Source of the DNA: Solenopsis invicta
Lineage: Eukaryota; Arthropoda; Insecta; Hymenoptera; Formicidae
Assembly: GCF_016802725.1 (NCBI RefSeq)
Contig: NC_052665.1
Location: forward strand, 7,254,001 to 7,318,000
Direction: 5' to 3'
Length of the DNA stretch: 64,000 nucleotides
This document shows, piece by piece, positions 58,701-64,000 of this stretch; position 1 is the first letter of the stretch; each line of letters begins with the position of its first letter. Position numbers and translations under genes: made by a program. The notes below the pieces were generated by a model that did no database searches, was not told the DNA's origin, and worked only from the letters and a program-made list of their open reading frames with translations.

Positions 58701-59900
58701 CCGCACTGTAGTGCGCAATCTGTCAACACGTGTGTATACGGAGTGTTCGTCGAACCTCACGAGTAGTTGTAATGCTTGTGCGAAAGGGCTGATAGATAGT
58801 CGATAGTTATACGGATATATCGATTATATCTGTTAGAAGTAGAGGCAGCGAAAATCACTTTCCTATGTTGCACTCGCCACGCGCTGCACGCTGTTGAAGG
58901 AAAATAAGTTTTCCACGAGTCATCTGTCTATCGTTTACGCAATAGCGTTCGTTCGGTAGCATATTTGTGGTTATGGCGCAATCATCATTTGCGGATCGAG
59001 ATTTTGGCAATAACGCGATCGAGCGCGAGTTTACGCTAGATACTTTTACAAAAGAACGATGTAACTCATAATTGCAATCGCCGCTTAATTGCATTTATGT
59101 CACTTGACGCTGTAGCGTTAAGTCGATTCTTAACGTAGTGGCGATAGATCTTTCTCTCTCGCCTTTTAATGAGCATAATTCGCTATCGTCTAAAAAAACA
59201 GGACGAAATTCTGTACTATCTCTACACCACGAGGAATATCATTATCGTGGTTTCACGATACGCTGCAATTGATAGAGGAAGGTGGAAACGTGTGATGTAA
59301 TAAAGTAAGACTCTATGCGCGTGAAATATCAAAACATGGATTTCCATTTTATATGAGCATTTTTTTTTATACGACGATTTTCTGGTACATTTATCGAATT
59401 CTATCTAATTTGTACTTTTTTATCGCGAAAAGAAAAAAAAATACTCGCAGATAAAATTTTAAGCGTGATCAAACACACGATACGACTACATCACATTCCT
59501 ACCTTCCCCTTCATAGGTGTCAAAGCGCAAACAATGATCGATCTCGGAATATTTACGACTCCATGATGTGGCAGGGAATAGTGGCTTGATCGTTGCGTAT
59601 TCTGAAGATTCGCATGGAACAATAAAGAGGAGATTGTACTCGCTAATCGTAGGACCGTGCGATATGCGACGCCGACACGCCGTCGGCTCTCCTCGATGTC
59701 GGTGCTCCTCGACGTCGACCCGACCAAGTCGCAGACTCTCAGACACTAGCGCGGACAGGGGTGAATAGAATATTCGTCGGGAAAACTTCGCGCTATGAAT
59801 ATTTATGTACGCTTTACGATCTCGCGCGCGCACACTCGAGAAGTACGGCGAGTTGGCGACGAGTCGAGGACATAGGATTTGTGCGGTCGAGTGTAAGTAC
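55771..59900. other. Unassigned region
   Basis: Reading frames here are short or lack any recognisable family. A distal AATAAA at 56648-56653 is followed by a GT/T-rich stretch and could end a long ANKS1 3' UTR. Mildly GC-richer patches lie at about 56860-57430 and 59480-59900. Confidence 0.5.
56648..56653 (+). terminator. Possible distal poly(A) signal
   Basis: AATAAA followed within about 30 bases by a T/GT-rich element (GTTGTTATTTTATGT). Confidence 0.3.
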
Positions 59901-59916
59901 GTACTCAAATATATAG

Positions 59917-59941
59917 AGAAAGAGAGAGCGAGAATGAGAGC

Positions 59942-59976
<35 letters not shown>

Positions 59977-60014
59977 CGAGAAAGTAAGAGAGAGAGAGAG
60001 GGAGAGAGAGAGAG
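59917..60014. repeat. (GA)n microsatellite
   Basis: GA-rich tract with several interruptions. It produces a spurious long minus-strand frame of Ser-Leu repeats. Confidence 0.9.
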
Positions 60015-63000
60015 TCAGTAAAAAGACACACGGTCAGTGTCTTTTGAAATCAAAAGGAACAAATCCGTATGGAGCTGTTGCCGAGGATGCCATATAATAA
60101 AATGCGCTATTTTATACCGAGCAGCCTGATTAGGAAAACGCAAACTGCCCCTTCCCTCTACGTTCTTGTACACATTATATTTATTATTGTTCATGTTTAC
60201 TAGAATGATATATATATGAGACAGAGATTATTCCCTGGATATCTATAACGCCTTGAAGAAAATAAAAAAGATACTTTGCGGGATATCATTGTGTGGTTCA
60301 CTTGACCCTAGACCAGCAGCTCCTCTCCCGAGCTTTTCTTCTAACTGACCTACTTCGAGTTCTCTGATTGAGGCACGATTCATTTAAACATTGAGCTATT
60401 TGATTACGTCAATGTCTTTTGTTAAATTCACTTGTTGCGTATTAAGGAAATTCACTTACGATTTTTGCTAATGAACATAGGATGACGCTTATTCCTTGGA
60501 AAATATAATCGCACTATAGCGGCGACTCTAGCTTCTTCCAGGTGTAATTGGCATTGTTAGTCGTCGAATCGATAATGCAGCTTGTACTTTGTATAATTTC
60601 TTCCTTCCTCTGTCGACCGACGGAACAGGTCCGCAAGGTAAGCAGGCAGTTCGGTAAAGATGCTAATTAACCAAGTTTCACAGTCTTAACAAAGTTTTTC
60701 GATTAGCCAGTAAATTGTTATACGATGCGGGCCTCTCTTGCCGTGGTGCGGCGGGCAGGCTCTCTCTTACCTATTATCTTCCCAAACAAACCTAAAATCG
60801 TACCGGTGAAACGCAGCAAAATAATAGGAAGCCCGGAAGTTTCGTCGTTAAAATTTGTCGAGAAAGTGCTGAGAATCAATTGGCAAGCCGGCTATGTCTT
60901 CAGAAAGTTAGTCCGCACAAGTCTTGACACCTGAGACAGCGGAACTTCCCGCGGCTTTCAGCGGGAAACGCAATTACAAGCCGTGGAGTAAAAACAAAAC
61001 TCTGGGATTTTCCTGGGCTACAACAATTGCGCCAAGTTGAAACTGAGAGAACTTTAGAAATATTATTTTAAATTATTATTACTAAAGCAATGTGAAACGC
61101 GTATAACGCTATTACGAAAATCTTTGAAAATTTTATAAAAAAAATCATGTTTACGCGGAATCGTGGGAATTCGATACGGCAATGAGAAAAAAAAAACAAT
61201 TAAAAAAGAATAGAAGAAGGTCATTCATCTTCTACGTATCATCTCGTTTCTTCTTTAATTATCCAAGTCTAAGTAGATCACGTTTTTATCAGTATTAGTA
61301 AAACACAGCGCTTGATTTTTGAGAAATAAAGGAGTGTTACTTTAAATATCTTGTGCCAGTATTGGCGACTTTCTCCTAAAAGGGAAAAAAAAAAGAGAAA
61401 ATATTCCGAGTATTCCCCAAGGAATATGTCCATGTCATTATCGCTTAATAAAATGAGAAAATAGTTCGAGATAAAGGCGTATGACGATATAATTTGTGGG
61501 ATTTCAGTTTGACAAATCGTTTTCGTAACGAACCCAGTGATATTACAGCGCGCGTTCCACATCCTTGACTTTCGTCCCGCTTATCACTGCGATCTGACAC
61601 GTCTTTCTCCGGCTGTCGGAACCACCCCCGCGCTCTGGAGCAAGCACCCCTGGCTACGGGGCGGAACAAAAGAAATAAACGAATGCGTGGTGTGTGCGTG
61701 ACGTTGTTATATGTATACGCAGGTGCGTGCAAACAAGCGCGTGACGGCAACTCGATGTGCAACTCGGTCGGGGGAATCCTGAAAATCCTGGATCCGCGAA
61801 GGACGTGCCTGGCAAGAGCAAATCGTCGATTTCGGTGACGAGAACGCGCTCCGTTCTGTCGACAGGCCTATTCTTTCGACAAATCGTGACTCTCTCTCCC
61901 TTTTCTTTTGATCCCATATCCTTACCCCTGCCTTCCCGAGAACGATCCAATTTCGAGAAAATGTCATCGCCTCGCTGTTCCATCAATCATTTCATCTCGG
62001 CCACAGAAATATTGAACATTCTCGTTTCATCATTAATTAGGAACTTTGTTTTATATAATTGTTGATATCACATCACAAATATACTTTTCCTTTAAAATAT
62101 TTTAAAACTCTTTAAGGTTCTTTAATTAACTCGTAAGCGTGAGCGCACGACTTTTTTGAACAGCGTTTTATTCTTTTTATAAATAGTTTTATGTATAAAC
62201 CGATATATGTTTTAAAGACAAAATAATAATTTTCAAAATAATGTAGCAAAGTCATGCTCGTATAATTTTCAAACATTAGAGATTGAAAGAAATCCATACT
62301 TTTGAAAATATTTTATTACGTAATACATTTAATTAGTAAATTTATAGCTTGTGCATATCTAGGTCAAGTTGATCCTCATGCAAGTGCTTACGAATAAATG
62401 ATTTTAAATTTTAGAAAAACACATAATCCTACTTATTCCACTAAATAAAAAGAAGTTTAACAATAGCGCGTGTCTGTCTATCTTGGTGGTCTATCAAAAA
62501 ATAAAATGTTTAATAATTACCAAATATTAGCATCAATATTAATTCTTTTAGTTTCTTTGCGTGATATAAAGTTCAAGAGTTATTGGGCATATCTGCTTGA
62601 CTAACGCGAAAAAATGTCGGTGCTTACGAGCGCGTCACACGAGTCACTGCCCCGAAAGTTTCCCGAAAGACGAGTGGAAAAGCGGAGCGGAGAGCCTGGG
62701 ATGGCGAGACGAGAGCGTGGGCTGCGCAAATTAATTAACGCGCCCGCCGCGGCCTTGCCCGACCCGCTTGCCTCGATGGAGCGTAAAAAGGTCATCGGGC
62801 ACGAGTTATATGTCAATCCTTACGGATCCGCGGCAAGGCGTAATATACGCAGTGGCGGATAAAACGGATGAGGTCCTCGATGGTAGCGCGAGCCGCGATA
62901 CGTTATCTGTTACGAGAGGGGCTCGGGCCCCTCTGTCCGTCTACCGCTTGCCCCACCTCGCCGTGATGGTCCCAGATCAACGCAAGGGAGATATATCCAG

Positions 63001-64000
63001 GAGGTCAGATAAATTTGCCCCGGATTACGCGCCCGTCACTTTCATATTCATTGAAATACTTCACTCGAACGAGCGATCGTATTTTTCCTATCGGACCGCT
63101 TGGCCACGCGCTCTCGATCTCTCTCGCTTTCTTCTTCCTCGTTTATTACGCTCGCCGATGGTACACAGCTATTCATCGATAAGAGGAAAAACGCGTACAT
63201 ACGCTAATACGTAAACTGTAGACCGTTCAAATACAAGCGTACTGTCAGAATCGAAAATAATTGCTCGTATCAACATCATCTAATTAATCAACTAGTCCGT
63301 TCAATTAAATACTGTTAAATTAAAAGGATCAAATTTAAACCAATTCAAAATAAGTAAATGTAAATAGGTTCGTATTATGCAAAATAACACAAATAAGGCC
63401 AATAACGAACGAAATAAGGTGTTGCAAAGTACAAATATTTATTCATTAAAATTCTATAATCTAATAATAATATAAAAAATTTCTAAAATTATATCGCTAA
63501 TTTTGACGTTCTTGTTGTTTCAAACTATCGCGTTTCGTCTTTATAATTAATTTACTCTTTGCTGTTGAAGGAGACTGTTAGTTGAAACGTTCAACATTTA
63601 TTAATATTATTATTAGATAAAATTTTATCAAAATGATATTTGTACTTTATTTTGCTTGTTGTTTTGACATTATTTATCTTATATTATTAACGAATTCCTT
63701 GAGTTAAATAACATTTCGTTATTTTTTATTTCCGTGCGTGTGCGTGCGCGTGTATGTGTTTATCGAAATTTTTTTATTTTAACATAAAACATGTGATTTA
63801 AAAAAACAATTAAATACATTTAATCAATCTTCGTGAGTGCATTGTTTAGTTTCAAAATAAGCAGCATTTTATCAGATAAACATGTAGTAAATAATGAATT
63901 AAATTTGAATCAAATTTAATACATTTTGCAAGTTAAATTGTTTAATTAATTAAGTTAACGGCATACTGTTGGGTAGCAGTGATGACGTAGGAACGATTAA
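60015..64000. other. Unassigned right end of the window
   Basis: No exon recognised on either strand. GC-rich islands at about 61540-61960 and 62600-63200 contain overlapping short frames on both strands without family signatures. The last 700 bases are AT-rich. Confidence 0.5.

Noticed and set aside
59486..60031. 181-codon minus-strand reading frame
   Set aside because: Its N-terminal part is the (GA)n microsatellite read as Ser-Leu repeats, and the remainder has no family signature.
1..64000. tRNA, rRNA, CRISPR, intact transposase, reverse transcriptase or viral genes
   Set aside because: I looked for tRNA B-box-like strings, regular spaced repeats and polymerase or integrase motifs in the reading frames and saw none. 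A tRNAscan or profile search would be the decisive test.

Overview
The window looks like nuclear DNA of an insect. The introns are AT-rich and full of microsatellites and short inverted-repeat elements, the exons are GC/CpG-richer, and splice sites are canonical GT-AG. Both genes I can name have vertebrate orthologues. A hymenopteran, probably an ant, is my best guess from the overall style of the sequence. That is inference; no sequence search was possible.

Layout. Bases 1-2223 are gene-free flank. TM7SF3 (a seven-transmembrane protein with a large extracellular N-terminal part) lies on the minus strand at 8626-2224 in eight exons, giving about 540 residues. A 423-bp CpG-rich divergent promoter (8627-9049) separates it from ANKS1 (ankyrin repeats, two SAM domains and a PTB domain), which runs on the plus strand from 9050 to 51855 in eighteen exons, about 1,438 residues as read. 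I chained every exon by splice phase, and both joined reading frames close without a break. ANKS1 has very large introns 1 (10.7 kb) and 11 (15 kb). From 52 to 64 kb I see a possible long 3' UTR, an inverted-repeat element and otherwise unassigned sequence.

Points of interest. (1) The last ANKS1 exon carries a perfect 23-bp tandem duplication that shifts the frame and ends the protein early; the frame without it stays open for about 60 more residues. (2) A 15-bp in-frame duplication at the end of SAM2 is followed by an in-phase alternative donor. (3) ANKS1 intron 7 holds a convincing coding-like exon on the opposite strand (25960-25544, proline-rich C-terminus), which may belong to an unrecognised nested gene. 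(4) Several short inverted-repeat elements sit in the introns, including a three-copy family and a near-perfect 81-bp-arm hairpin.

Function. The two named genes share a promoter region but have no obvious shared pathway. ANKS1-family proteins are cytoplasmic adaptors, linked in mammals to Eph-receptor signalling and trafficking. TM7SF3 is a membrane protein implicated in mammalian cell survival and stress responses. No tRNA, rRNA, CRISPR array, intact transposase or viral gene was found.
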